Of a DNA stretch of 64,000 nucleotides, positions 32,948 through 40,886 are shown in pieces. Source of the DNA: Marinimicrococcus sp033875255 (GTDB lineage: Bacteria; Pseudomonadota; Alphaproteobacteria; Geminicoccales; Geminicoccaceae); assembly GCA_033875255.1 (NCBI GenBank), contig JAWZSN010000003.1:186001-250000 (forward strand), given 5' to 3'. Each line of letters opens with the position of its first letter. Position 1 is the first letter of the stretch. The notes under the pieces were generated by a model. It saw only the letters and a list, made by a program, of their open reading frames with translations. It did no database searches and was not told the origin of the DNA. The translations under genes and the position numbers were made by a program.

Positions 32948-35043
32948 CAACCAGCGGCCGGTCGGGTCCGTTGCACCCAGCGGGTCGCCAGCCATGCGAC
33001 GAGGCCCACCAGCACCGCGCACAGCCCCAGAATGGCGAGGTTGCCGGGGACCGGATGCCGCAGCCAGGCGCCGATCCGGTCGCCCAGCAGGCTCATCAGC
33101 AGGATTCCCGGGAACATCCCGAGCACCGAGCCCAGCACGAAGGTGCCCGCGCCGATCTCGGTGACGCCGGCCACCATGTTGACCACCCCGAACGGTGCCA
33201 CCGGCACCATGCGCACCAGGGCAGCAGTCAGCAGCCCGTGCCGCGACAGCCGCTTGCGCAACGCATTGACCCGCCTTCCGCCGACCCGCCGGACCACGTC
33301 ACGGCCGAGGAAGCGGCCCACCATGAAGCTCGAGGCGGTGCCGACGGCGACCCCGCCCAGCGCATAGGCGACGCCCAGCCACGGCCCGAACAGCATGGCG
33401 GTGGCGAGGATCAGCAGCGTCACCGGCACCATCACCACGCTGCCGGCGGCAAAGACCGCCAGCACGATCAGCAGGTCGATGCCGCTGCCGCGATGGTCGT
33501 GGGCCACCGCCAGGACGTGGCGGACCAGCCCCTCCTGGTCCAGTGCGCCGTTGCCCAGCAGGAAGGCCAGGGCGATCACCACCGAGAGCAGGCCCATCAC
33601 GGCCAGCAGCCGCCGTCCGATGCGGCGGCGGCGCGGCGGCGGGGCCAGCCGCTCGGCGACCCGCTCGACGGTGAGCGGCTCGGGCGAGTCGGCGAGCAGG
33701 ATCGGATCGGAAGCCTCGGCCATGAGGTTCGACGGGTCGGGCTCGAGCGGCACCAGGCTGCGCGGCGTTTGCCCGTTCAGCGCGTCCAGGGCCTTGACGA
33801 GGCTACCCCGCTCCGCGACCGCCGCCTGCAGCCGGGCCGGCTCGCAGCCCAGATGCTCGGCCAGCAGCGTGTCGCGAACGCGCCCGATCGCCACCTGCGG
33901 CTCGGTCTCCTCGGGACCGGCCTCGATCGTCAGGTTGATCTCGGTATCGAGGCCCATCGAGCGGTTGGCGAGATTGGCGGAGCCGGCCGAGAACCAGCGG
34001 TCGTCGACGACAATCAGCTTGGCATGGAGATTGATCGCCTCGCCATCGACCTTGGGCGCCATGATCCGCAGCCGGTCGAACCGGTCGGCCTCGCGCATGA
34101 TCTGCACGAAGCGGGCCCGGCCCACATCCATGACCGCGGTCTCGACCACGCCCTCGCAGCGCTCCGGCGTGAGGATCACGATCTCGGGGCCGTCCGGCTC
34201 GAGGAGCCGCCCGGCGAGGCGCCGGGCGAGGCTCTCGACGGTGAGGTACTGGTTCTCGATGTAGATGTAGCGTTGCGCCGCACCGGCCATCGCCTCGTAG
34301 AACGCGGCGATCTCATGGGCGGGCCGCATGCCGTTCCAGTCGGGACGGGTGCGGCCGATGCCCACGGCAACGTCATGCCACCAGGGCTCGACGGCATCCG
34401 GCCAGCATGCGCTGCCGCGCGGCAGCGCGGCAGCGAGGTCCTCGCCGGTGACCCGCAGCCAGCGCTCGCGGGCAAGCTCCTCGGCCGCCGCCGCGACCTC
34501 GCCCTCGGCCATGATCTCGACGTCGTGGAAGGGCGGCATCGGCTTGTCGGCGGGCAGCGCGCGGGTCGGCTCGTCGAGCCGGTGGGCCGGGGTGTCCCAG
34601 CGGCCGGCGGTGAGGTCGATACCGCCGCAAAACACCAGGCTGCCGTCGATCACCACCAGTTTCTCGTGCTGGCAACCGCCCAGCGGGTGCTCGGCATCCA
34701 GCTCGAAGCGGACGCGCGGATGGGTGAGCAGGCCCAGGCTCCACTGCGGGAAGAGCTCGCGGTCCATGCTGTAGGGCAGGGCCCAGTCCCAGATCAGGAT
34801 GCAGATCTCGAGCTCGGGGCGCTCGCGCACGAGACGGTCGAGGAACCGGCCCAGCGGCTCCGCCGAGCCCAGCGGATCGAGGCTGACCTCGCTGCGGATG
34901 TCCCAGCCGAGGATCCACACCCGCTCGCGCGCCTTCTCGAGCGCAGCCCGCAGGGCGGCGAAATAGGCGGCGCCGTCCACCAGCAACGCCGCGCGCGACG
35001 CCGAAGCGCGCCGCCAGCAGGTCGTTCCTTCCTCGAGTATCAT
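32947..35043 (-). CDS. Phospholipase D-like protein fused to a VTT (DedA/SNARE-associated) membrane domain
   Basis: A 698-residue two-part protein. Residues ~1-460 hold two HKD motifs, 'QHEKLVVIDG' and 'LHAKLIVVDD', the catalytic pair of phospholipase D/cardiolipin synthase enzymes, with 'YIYIENQYLT' between them. After a linker of ~50 residues, the C-terminal ~200 residues are a VTT domain with about five or six helices ('MLFGPWLGVAYALGGVAVGT', 'VRMVPVAPFGVVNMVAGVTE'). VTT/DedA proteins are implicated in lipid scrambling or flipping, so the fusion would join lipid cleavage or transfer to transbilayer movement. ATG 35043 is preferred to TTG 35082. Confidence 0.9.
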   Translation of the reverse strand: MILEEGTTCWRRASASRAALLVDGAAYFAALRAALEKARERVWILGWDIRSEVSLDPLGSAEPLGRFLDRLVRERPELEICILIWDWALPYSMDRELFPQWSLGLLTHPRVRFELDAEHPLGGCQHEKLVVIDGSLVFCGGIDLTAGRWDTPAHRLDEPTRALPADKPMPPFHDVEIMAEGEVAAAAEELARERWLRVTGEDLAAALPRGSACWPDAVEPWWHDVAVGIGRTRPDWNGMRPAHEIAAFYEAMAGAAQRYIYIENQYLTVESLARRLAGRLLEPDGPEIVILTPERCEGVVETAVMDVGRARFVQIMREADRFDRLRIMAPKVDGEAINLHAKLIVVDDRWFSAGSANLANRSMGLDTEINLTIEAGPEETEPQVAIGRVRDTLLAEHLGCEPARLQAAVAERGSLVKALDALNGQTPRSLVPLEPDPSNLMAEASDPILLADSPEPLTVERVAERLAPPPRRRRIGRRLLAVMGLLSVVIALAFLLGNGALDQEGLVRHVLAVAHDHRGSGIDLLIVLAVFAAGSVVMVPVTLLILATAMLFGPWLGVAYALGGVAVGTASSFMVGRFLGRDVVRRVGGRRVNALRKRLSRHGLLTAALVRMVPVAPFGVVNMVAGVTEIGAGTFVLGSVLGMFPGILLMSLLGDRIGAWLRHPVPGNLAILGLCAVLVGLVAWLATRWVQRTRPAAG

Positions 35044-35123
35044 CCGCCCGGTCTGTCCCCACCCCGCACACCTCGTTATCAACCGGCCGGCAGGGCCGCA
35101 GTTCCGTGCGGCTCAAGCCATGC

Positions 35124-35180
35124 TTGACTCGCTCCGGTCGATCTCTCAATAAAGTCGACAGGTTTAGTAGGGAATAAAGC
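35124..35180 (+). promoter_or_regulatory. Promoter/operator region of the rrf2 gene
   Basis: TTGACT at 35124-35129 resembles a -35 box; the -10 region is poor (around 35147-35152). Two copies of AATAAAG (35148-35154 and 35174-35180) lie 26 bases apart just before the TTG start, in an AT-rich pocket. They could be part of an autoregulatory Rrf2 site. Confidence 0.3.
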
Positions 35181-35624
35181 TTGCTTTCGCAGAAGGCGAA
35201 ATACGCGCTGCGCGCCCTGCTCATGCTGGCGGAGCGACCGCCCGGCACCATGGTCCTCGCGGCCGAGATCGCCGAGCGCCAGAAGGTGCCGCGCAAGTTC
35301 CTCGAGCTCATCCTGCTCGAGCTCAAGCGGGACGGCCTGCTGGTCAGCCAGCGCGGCCGCAACGGCGGCTACTGTCTGGCCCGGGCGCCCGCCGGAATCT
35401 CCTTCGGCCAGGTCGTGCGGCTGCTGGACGGGCCGCTTGCCCCGCTGCCCTGCGCCAGCGTCACCGCCTACCGCCGCTGCGCCGACTGCCACGACGAGCA
35501 TGGCTGCCACATCCGCCTCGTGATGCGCCGGGTGCGCGATTCCATGGCGGCCATCCTCGACAACGCGACCCTGGCCGACGCGCTGGCCGGCCGGGTCGGC
35601 GACGAACTCCTGGAGGATGCATGA
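35181..35624 (+). CDS. Rrf2-family transcriptional regulator with a four-cysteine cluster
   Basis: A 147-residue regulator. The start codon is TTG: the product then begins 'MLSQKAKYALRALLMLAE', the standard Rrf2 N terminus. The winged helix is followed by the beta-wing 'VSQRGRNGGYCLARAP'. The C-terminal part carries four cysteines with spacing C-x8-C-x2-C-x5-C in 'PCASVTAYRRCADCHDEHGC', possible ligands for an Fe-S cluster as in IscR/NsrR, or redox thiols. Its TGA overlaps the ATG of the next gene (ATGA), a sulfate-binding-like protein, which suggests a role in sulfur control as for CymR-type Rrf2 proteins. Confidence 0.87.
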   Translation: MLSQKAKYALRALLMLAERPPGTMVLAAEIAERQKVPRKFLELILLELKRDGLLVSQRGRNGGYCLARAPAGISFGQVVRLLDGPLAPLPCASVTAYRRCADCHDEHGCHIRLVMRRVRDSMAAILDNATLADALAGRVGDELLEDA

Positions 35625-36568
35625 CGCAGCGCGCCGGTCACGCCGCCCTTGCGGCTCTCCTTGCGGTCCTCGTGGCGCTGCCCCCAGCCGCAAGGAGCGC
35701 GGCGGCCGCTGAACGGACCCTGGTGCAGCTCGCCGAGGAGGTCTCGATCGGCCTTGTCGAGGAGGTCAACGCGCTCTTTGCCCGTGACTGGCATGAGCGC
35801 ACCGGCGAGCGGGTGCGGTTCCGCCTGGCGGTGCTGCCGGCCCGGCGCCAGGCGCGCGCGCTGGCGGCTGGCCTGGCCCCGGATCTCGCCTCGGCCCGCG
35901 CCCTGAGCGACGCCGCCGGCCCGGCAGAAGCCGCCGGCTACGCCACCACGATCGCCTTCCTCGCCCGCACCGCACGCGGTCGCCAGACGGGCGACTGGGG
36001 CGACCTCCTGTCGCCGGAGCTGCGGGTGCTGGCGGCCGACCCGCGCCGCTCCGACGTCGGGCGCTGGACTTATCTGGCTGCCTGGAGCTGGGCGCTCGAG
36101 GCCGCGGGGAACGACCGCGAGGCAGCGCTTGCCCGGGTGCGCGCCCTCTACCGCAAGGCCGAGCTTTTGCGTAGCGTCACGCCCGCCGCCGCTCGCGACT
36201 TTCTGCGCCGCGGCCGCCAGGACGTGCTGCTCTGGTACGAAAGCGAGGCGCTCGAGCTCGCCGGCCACGACTCGCGCGCCGCGGTGCGCACGCCGCCCGT
36301 CAGCCTGAGGGTCGAGACGGCGCCGCTGGTGCCGGCCGGCGAGGATGACGGCGATGCCTTGCGCCAGGCCTATCTGGAGCTGCTCGACGGCCCGCTCGGG
36401 CGCGAGGCGGCGGCCCGTCACCATTTCCGCAGCGTGGCAGCGGCGGAGACCGGGGAGCTCCCGGCTCTGCGCCTCGCCACGGTGGAGGAGCATCTGGGCG
36501 GCTGGCAGCGGGTCGAGGAGGAGCATTTCGCCCCCGGCGGCCTGCTCGAGCGGGTTCTCGCCCGCTAG
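35621..36568 (+). CDS. Divergent sulfate/thiosulfate-binding-like secreted protein
   Basis: A 315-residue protein with a signal peptide (cleavage near 'SAAAAERT'). The middle matches the Sbp/CysP family: 'TGDWGDLLSPELRVLAADPR', 'RWTYLAAWSWALE', 'FLRRGRQDVLLWYESEALEL'. The segment that binds sulfate in true Sbp proteins (a Ser/Gly-rich loop after the first strand, SHGGSG-like) is replaced by 'LAVLPARRQARALAAGLAPD', so ligand binding has probably changed or been lost. It is coupled to the Rrf2 gene by ATGA. No sulfate permease or ATPase gene follows, so it is an orphan. It could act as a sensor or scavenger of a sulfur compound (inference). Confidence 0.75.
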   Translation: MTQRAGHAALAALLAVLVALPPAARSAAAAERTLVQLAEEVSIGLVEEVNALFARDWHERTGERVRFRLAVLPARRQARALAAGLAPDLASARALSDAAGPAEAAGYATTIAFLARTARGRQTGDWGDLLSPELRVLAADPRRSDVGRWTYLAAWSWALEAAGNDREAALARVRALYRKAELLRSVTPAAARDFLRRGRQDVLLWYESEALELAGHDSRAAVRTPPVSLRVETAPLVPAGEDDGDALRQAYLELLDGPLGREAAARHHFRSVAAAETGELPALRLATVEEHLGGWQRVEEEHFAPGGLLERVLAR

Positions 36569-36786
36569 GGTCCCGTCGCGAGGCGGCCCCGCAGCGGCAC
36601 GCCCGTCACCAGCGTCACGAGATGGCCAAGGGCCACGACGGTCAGGATCAGGCCCACGCCCAAGAGAAATGTGGCGGGAAAGATACTGACATCGCCGGGT
36701 CGGCGCGGGCGGCGCTGGTGCCACAGGCAGAAGCCGCCGAGTGCCAGGCCGGCTGCCAGCATGACGAGGGTCCACGCAAGAGGCAT
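36565..36786 (-). CDS. Small two-helix membrane protein (73 aa)
   Basis: The product has two hydrophobic helices ('TLVMLAAGLALGGFCLW' and 'FLLGVGLILTVVALGHLVTL') around a short basic/proline loop 'HQRRPRRPGDVS'. The second helix ends 'HLVTLVTG', an arrangement I have seen in uncharacterised alphaproteobacterial membrane proteins of this size. Its stop codon overlaps that of the convergent sulfate-binding-like gene by four bases. Function unknown. Confidence 0.6.
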   Translation of the reverse strand: MPLAWTLVMLAAGLALGGFCLWHQRRPRRPGDVSIFPATFLLGVGLILTVVALGHLVTLVTGVPLRGRLATGP

Positions 36787-36902
36787 GATGCAGGGTCCGG
36801 TGAATGCTCGCGGGCGAGGCTAGCGGGGCAGGCGGTCGGCGTCAGGTGAAATGGCATCGCACCCCGTCCCGGGCGAGAAGCCGGCAGCCGGAGGAGGCAG
36901 CG

Positions 36903-37901
36903 ATGCTGGCAATGGTTCTCGATGCTCCCGGGCGAAAGCTGCGGCCAGCCCGGCTGACCGTGCCGGTTCCCGGGCCCGGTCAGCTCCTGCTCCGGGTGCT
37001 GGCCTGCGGGGTCTGCCGCACCGATCTGCACCTCGTAGACGGCGAGCTGCCCGAGCCGAAGCTGCCTGTGATTCCCGGCCACGAGATCGTCGGCGAGGTC
37101 GTTGCGGCAGGGCCGGGCGCCTTGGAGTTCGCACCGGGCCAGCGGGCCGGCGTGCCGTGGCTCGGCCACAGCTGCGGGCGCTGCCCGTGGTGTCGCGAGG
37201 GGCGCGAGAATCTTTGCGATGCGCCGGGCTTCACCGGCTACACGCTGGACGGCGGCTACGCCGAGCATTGCCTTGCCGAGGCGGCTTGGTGCTTCGCCCT
37301 GCCGGCGAGCGCCGATCCGGCCGAAACGGCTCCCTTGCTGTGCGCCGGGCTGATCGGCTGGCGCAGCCTGGTCATGGCCGGCGCTGCGCGCAACATCGGC
37401 CTCTACGGCTTCGGCGCCGCGGCGCACCTGCTGGCGCAGATCCTGCGTGCCCGGGGGCGGACGTTCATGGCTTTTACCCGGCCCGGCGACGTGGCGGCCC
37501 AGGCCTTCGCACGCGATCTCGGCGCCGACTGGGCGGGCGGCTCGGACGAGCCGCCACCGGAGCTGCTCGACGCCGCCATCGTCTTCGCCCCGGAGGGCGG
37601 GCTCGTGCCGGTGGCGCTGCGCGCGGTGCGCAAGGGTGGGACGGTGGTGCTGGGCGGGATCCACATGAGCGACATTCCCTCCTTTCCTTACCGCCTGCTC
37701 TGGGAGGAGCGGGTGCTGCGCACGGTCGCCAACCTCACCCGCGCCGACGGCGAGGCCTTCCTGGCTGAGGCCGCCGCCTGCAAGGTCCGCTGCTCGGTGC
37801 AGCGCTACCCGCTGGCCCGGGCCAACGAGGCTCTGGCCGATCTGCGGGCGGGGCGTGTCCAGGGGGCCGCAGTGCTGGTGCCGCCGAACGGTTGCAGCTA
37901 G
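36903..37901 (+). CDS. Zinc-dependent alcohol dehydrogenase family protein
   Basis: A 332-residue medium-chain dehydrogenase. The catalytic zinc site is in 'GVCRTDLHLVDGELP' and 'PGHEIVG'; the structural zinc site is the four cysteines of 'CGRCPWCREGRENLC'. The nucleotide-binding loop is 'GLYGFGAAAHLLAQ'. This pattern is the AdhA/AdhP-like branch that oxidises primary alcohols or reduces aldehydes with NAD(P). GGAGGAGG five bases before ATG 36903 fixes the start. A Crp-family regulator follows on the same strand 84 bases downstream and could control it. Confidence 0.9.
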   Translation: MLAMVLDAPGRKLRPARLTVPVPGPGQLLLRVLACGVCRTDLHLVDGELPEPKLPVIPGHEIVGEVVAAGPGALEFAPGQRAGVPWLGHSCGRCPWCREGRENLCDAPGFTGYTLDGGYAEHCLAEAAWCFALPASADPAETAPLLCAGLIGWRSLVMAGAARNIGLYGFGAAAHLLAQILRARGRTFMAFTRPGDVAAQAFARDLGADWAGGSDEPPPELLDAAIVFAPEGGLVPVALRAVRKGGTVVLGGIHMSDIPSFPYRLLWEERVLRTVANLTRADGEAFLAEAAACKVRCSVQRYPLARANEALADLRAGRVQGAAVLVPPNGCS

Positions 37902-37984
37902 CCCGGCCTTCACATCTCCCGCCGCGCGGCGCACGATGACAGGGATCGCGGATCGCCGCGGCGGCGGTCCCGGGGAGAGGAAAC

Positions 37985-38686
37985 GTGTCGGCGAGGCAGG
38001 AACGGCTCCGCGAGGCGCTCGCGGACAGCGATATCTTCGGCTCGCTCACCGAGGAAGAGATCGAGCGGCTGGCAGCCTATGCGGCAACCGTGCAGGTGGC
38101 GGCCGGGCAGGTGATCTTCCAGAAGGGCGATTCCGGCGACAGCATCGCTGTGGTCGTATCGGGGCGGGTCAAGATCAGCGCCCTCTCGCCCGACGGGCGC
38201 GAGGCGGTCTTCACCTTCATCGAGCCCGGACGCTGCTTCGGCGAGGTGGCGCTGCTCGACGGCAAGACGCGCAGCGCCGACGCCACCGCGGTCGAGGCGA
38301 GCGAGCTCTTCATCCTCAAGCGCGCCGACCTGCTGGGCTTTCTCGAGCGCCACCCGGAGATCGCGCTCAGGATCATCGGCGTGCTGTGCGCGCGGCTGCG
38401 GCGCAGCACGGAGATGGTCGAGGATGCGGTGCTCCGCAACATGGCGCCGCGCATCGCCCGGGCACTCCTGCGGCTCGCCGGCGACTATGGCGTGTCGTGC
38501 GCGGATGGCGTGCGGATCGACTTTCGGCTGTCGCAGCGCGAGCTTGGCTCCTATGTCGGCCTCGCCCGGGAGAACATCAACCGCCAGCTGGGCTTGTGGC
38601 GCCAGGAAGGGCTGGTGAGCCTCGTGCAGGGCCGTATCGTCCTGCACGACATGGAGCGGCTGCGTTTCGTGGCGGACAACGGCTGA
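37985..38686 (+). CDS. Crp/Fnr-family transcriptional regulator
   Basis: A 233-residue regulator. An N-terminal cyclic-nucleotide-binding-like domain ('FQKGDSGDSIAVVVSGRVKI', 'EPGRCFGEVALLDGKTRSAD') is followed by a dimer helix and a C-terminal helix-turn-helix ('LSQRELGSYVGLARENINRQ'). The phosphate-binding segment has GEVALLDGKTRSA, near the GE(L/I)ALL-x-RSA of cAMP-responsive members. No N-terminal cysteine cluster is present, so it is not an oxygen-sensing FNR. The start is GTG 37985, with AGAGGAAA six bases upstream. Target genes are unknown. Confidence 0.9.
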   Translation: MSARQERLREALADSDIFGSLTEEEIERLAAYAATVQVAAGQVIFQKGDSGDSIAVVVSGRVKISALSPDGREAVFTFIEPGRCFGEVALLDGKTRSADATAVEASELFILKRADLLGFLERHPEIALRIIGVLCARLRRSTEMVEDAVLRNMAPRIARALLRLAGDYGVSCADGVRIDFRLSQRELGSYVGLARENINRQLGLWRQEGLVSLVQGRIVLHDMERLRFVADNG

Positions 38687-38728
38687 ACGCTGCGGCTGCG
38701 TGCGCATTAACGATTTATTAATTCAGGG

Positions 38729-38757
38729 TTGCTACAACCGGGTGCCGAGCGTAGATT
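38729..38757 (+). promoter_or_regulatory. Sigma-70-like promoter of the secreted protein gene
   Basis: TTGCTA (38729-38734) and TAGATT (38752-38757) are 17 bases apart, each matching the consensus at four of six positions. They lie in an unusually AT-rich stretch (38700-38800) and would give a 5' leader of about 40 bases for the gene at 38806. Confidence 0.45.
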
Positions 38758-38805
38758 GCGTTCGGTAATGAGTTTTTCGAGATTTCATAGCTTCGAGATG
38801 GTGCC

Positions 38806-39609
38806 ATGCTCAGCTGCCGCAGTCTCCTTGGAGCCGCCGCCCTCGCCGTGACCCTCGCGGTTGCGGCACCCGTGCCGCAGGCTGCTGCCGGCTCGCAGAG
38901 CCTGATCGACCTGATCGGCAAGCTCAAGCTGCACGAGCAGCAGCAGTCGATCATCGAGCCGGGCGGCACCAGCCCGGGCTTCCCCAGTGATCTGGAGCGC
39001 TACGGCTGGTTCGCCTCGGACTCCGAGGACGGCTACCTCCTGAAGCGGAAGGACCTCAAGAAGACCCTCAAGCAGGCCGGCATCAAGCTGCAGAAGGGCT
39101 TCACGGTCCAGGTGACCGACAATGGCTCGGTGACCAGCGTCGGCAAGAAGGGCAAGGCCTACGCGTTCACCGCCGACACCGGCGGGCATGACCAGCGGAT
39201 CCTGTTCGACGTCTATGACAGGCACGGCGATCTCATCGCCGAGGGGCTGCGCATCCAGCTCGACGAGGGACAGGTCGGCGGCCCGAAGAAGGTCAAGGGT
39301 TTCGAGCTCACCGAAGGCTCGACCACTTACAGCTTCGACGAGCTGATCAGCGCCTTTGGCGTCTATGACACCGCTGCTCCGAACATCGGCTGGGAGAATC
39401 CCATCGTGATCGCCGGCATCGAGTCGAAGAAGGGCGATCTCGACTACGTCATCGACTACGACAACAAGACGGTGACCTTCATTGGCGCCAGCGCCAAGAA
39501 GAAGTACAACTTCTCGATCTGGTTCAACGACACCTACGGTGCGGAGAACAAGACCTACTGGAAGGTCGACGTGAAGACCGGCAAGGTGGTTGCCAGCCCG
39601 TCGGCCTGA
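38806..39609 (+). CDS. Secreted protein of unknown function, lysine-rich
   Basis: A 267-residue protein with a clear signal peptide ('MLSCRSLLGAAALAVTLAVA', cleavage near 'QAAAGS'). The mature part is hydrophilic, with much lysine, aspartate and glycine ('KKDLKKTLKQAGIKLQKGF', 'YVIDYDNKTVTFIGASAKKK', 'TYWKVDVKTGKVVASPSA') and looks like a beta-rich fold. There is no recognised domain. Its lysine and asparagine content, with AAG/AAC codons, sets it apart from arginine-rich neighbours. It has its own promoter-like sequence and a strong terminator, so it is a single-gene transcript, probably well expressed. Function not assigned. Confidence 0.8.
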   Translation: MLSCRSLLGAAALAVTLAVAAPVPQAAAGSQSLIDLIGKLKLHEQQQSIIEPGGTSPGFPSDLERYGWFASDSEDGYLLKRKDLKKTLKQAGIKLQKGFTVQVTDNGSVTSVGKKGKAYAFTADTGGHDQRILFDVYDRHGDLIAEGLRIQLDEGQVGGPKKVKGFELTEGSTTYSFDELISAFGVYDTAAPNIGWENPIVIAGIESKKGDLDYVIDYDNKTVTFIGASAKKKYNFSIWFNDTYGAENKTYWKVDVKTGKVVASPSA

Positions 39610-39630
39610 CCGGGGAGCGATCTCGAGGCG

Positions 39631-39660
39631 GGGCCGTCTGGCAATGCCGGCGGCCCTTTT
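39631..39660 (+). terminator. Strong rho-independent terminator
   Basis: GGGCCG 39631-39636 pairs with CGGCCC 39651-39656; the stem continues inward with CTGGC/GCCGG around an AAT loop. TTTT (39657-39660) then CATTTT follow. It lies 21 bases after the stop of the secreted-protein gene. Confidence 0.85.
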
Positions 39661-39701
39661 CATTTTCCGATGTTGCTCTTGATCCTGGCGGAGATGGCCC
39701 G

Positions 39702-40436
39702 GTGCCTGGTGGCAATCCGCGCGCGTCGCTCTTTCCAGCCTTCGTGGCCCTTCTGCTCGGGGCGGTTCTGCTCGTCGTTGGTGTACCGCGGCTGATGGGC
39801 GAGCTGGCCCTGCTGCCGGGCAACCAGGCGGCGGGCAACCTTTATGCCGGGCTTCCGGTTACGAAGGAGGGACGCGAGCGGCTCGCGCGCAGCCGTGCCG
39901 CGGCCGCGGCGTGGATCGCGGGGCCCCGGCTCGACCGCGATCTGGGTATGGCGGCGCTTACCGCGGCGCGGGCCCCGGGCGTCACGCCGGAGCAGGCGGG
40001 CAAGGCGCTCGGCGAGGCCGTGGCCCGGTTCACCAGCTCGCTGCAGCATGCACCAGCCGACCCCTATGTCTGGGCTTTCCTGTCGCTGGCCCACGCCCAG
40101 CGGCGCGACCTCGAGCCGGCCATCGAGGCGCTGACCCTGGCGCATGTGGTGGGGCGCGGAGCGAGCGAGCTGGCGGTGCTGCGCTCGACCGTATCGATGG
40201 CCGCCTGGCCCTGGCTCAACCCGGTCCTCAAGGTCGCCGCCGGCGAGGATTTCGTGGCGGGCCTCAAGCGTAACGGGCCGGCGTTGGCCGAGGTGGCGCT
40301 CGCCGCGGGGTTCGCCGACATGGTGCGCCGCCGCCTCGCCAGCGAGCCGGTCGAGCTGCGCCAGGCCTTCGATCTCTATGTGGCCGAAAAGCTCTGCGAC
40401 GCCTCGTTCAGGGGCTCCGGCGCCTGCGCCCTTTGA
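39702..40436 (+). CDS. Membrane-anchored hypothetical protein with helical periplasmic domain
   Basis: A 244-residue protein from GTG 39702. One N-terminal membrane helix ('FPAFVALLLGAVLLVVGVP') is followed by an alanine-rich helical region that resembles TPR-type repeats ('PADPYVWAFLSLAHAQRRDL', 'AIEALTLAHVVGRGASELAV') and ends with two cysteines ('KLCDASFRGSGACAL'). Proteins with this plan occur beside polysaccharide or O-antigen genes in some alphaproteobacteria, but no such genes are here. Function unknown. Confidence 0.7.
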   Translation: MPGGNPRASLFPAFVALLLGAVLLVVGVPRLMGELALLPGNQAAGNLYAGLPVTKEGRERLARSRAAAAAWIAGPRLDRDLGMAALTAARAPGVTPEQAGKALGEAVARFTSSLQHAPADPYVWAFLSLAHAQRRDLEPAIEALTLAHVVGRGASELAVLRSTVSMAAWPWLNPVLKVAAGEDFVAGLKRNGPALAEVALAAGFADMVRRRLASEPVELRQAFDLYVAEKLCDASFRGSGACAL

Positions 40437-40489
40437 GCCGCCCGCAGCGGGGCGCCGGTGCTTCGCCCGGCGCCCCTGGCTGGTCGGGC

Positions 40490-40840
40490 CTAGAGAGCCG
40501 CGACGATCCCGATCTCGACATTGTAGTGGGTGGCGGCGAGCCGCGACTCCACGGTGGCGCGGGCCGGGGCGCCGCCCTCGGGCAGCCACGCGTCCCACAC
40601 CGCGTTCATCTCGTCGAAGGTGCGGATGTCGGTCAGCCAGATGGTGGCCGAGACCAGCTTCGTCTTGTCGGTGCCGGCTTCCTTGAGGAGCGCGTCGATC
40701 CGGTCGAGGATGTTCTGCGTCTGCTCGGTCACCGAGGCGCCGGCCTTGTCGGCGGCCACCTGGCCGGCCAGGAAGACCATGCCGTTGGCAATCACGGCCT
40801 GGCTCATGCGCTTGCCGCACTGGATGCGCTGGATGCTCAA
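40490..40840 (-). CDS. ridA: RidA/YjgF/YER057c-family enamine/imine deaminase
   Basis: A 116-residue protein of the RidA family, which hydrolyses reactive enamine/imine intermediates from PLP enzymes to 2-oxo acids. The catalytic arginine in 'PARATVES' and the conserved glutamate in 'YNVEIGIVAAL' are present, as is 'FLAGQVAADKAGASVTEQT'. The start is TTG 40840: GGGGAGGA lies about six bases upstream and the product begins MSIQRIQCGKRMSQ, as in RidA homologues. An ATG 12 codons further in lacks such a site. It is probably co-transcribed with the upstream alpha/beta hydrolase gene, 46 bases away. Confidence 0.9.
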   Translation of the reverse strand: MSIQRIQCGKRMSQAVIANGMVFLAGQVAADKAGASVTEQTQNILDRIDALLKEAGTDKTKLVSATIWLTDIRTFDEMNAVWDAWLPEGGAPARATVESRLAATHYNVEIGIVAAL

Positions 40841-40886
40841 GAGTGTCCTCCCCAAAAATGCTTGCCCGACGTCGAGCGCCCGGACC

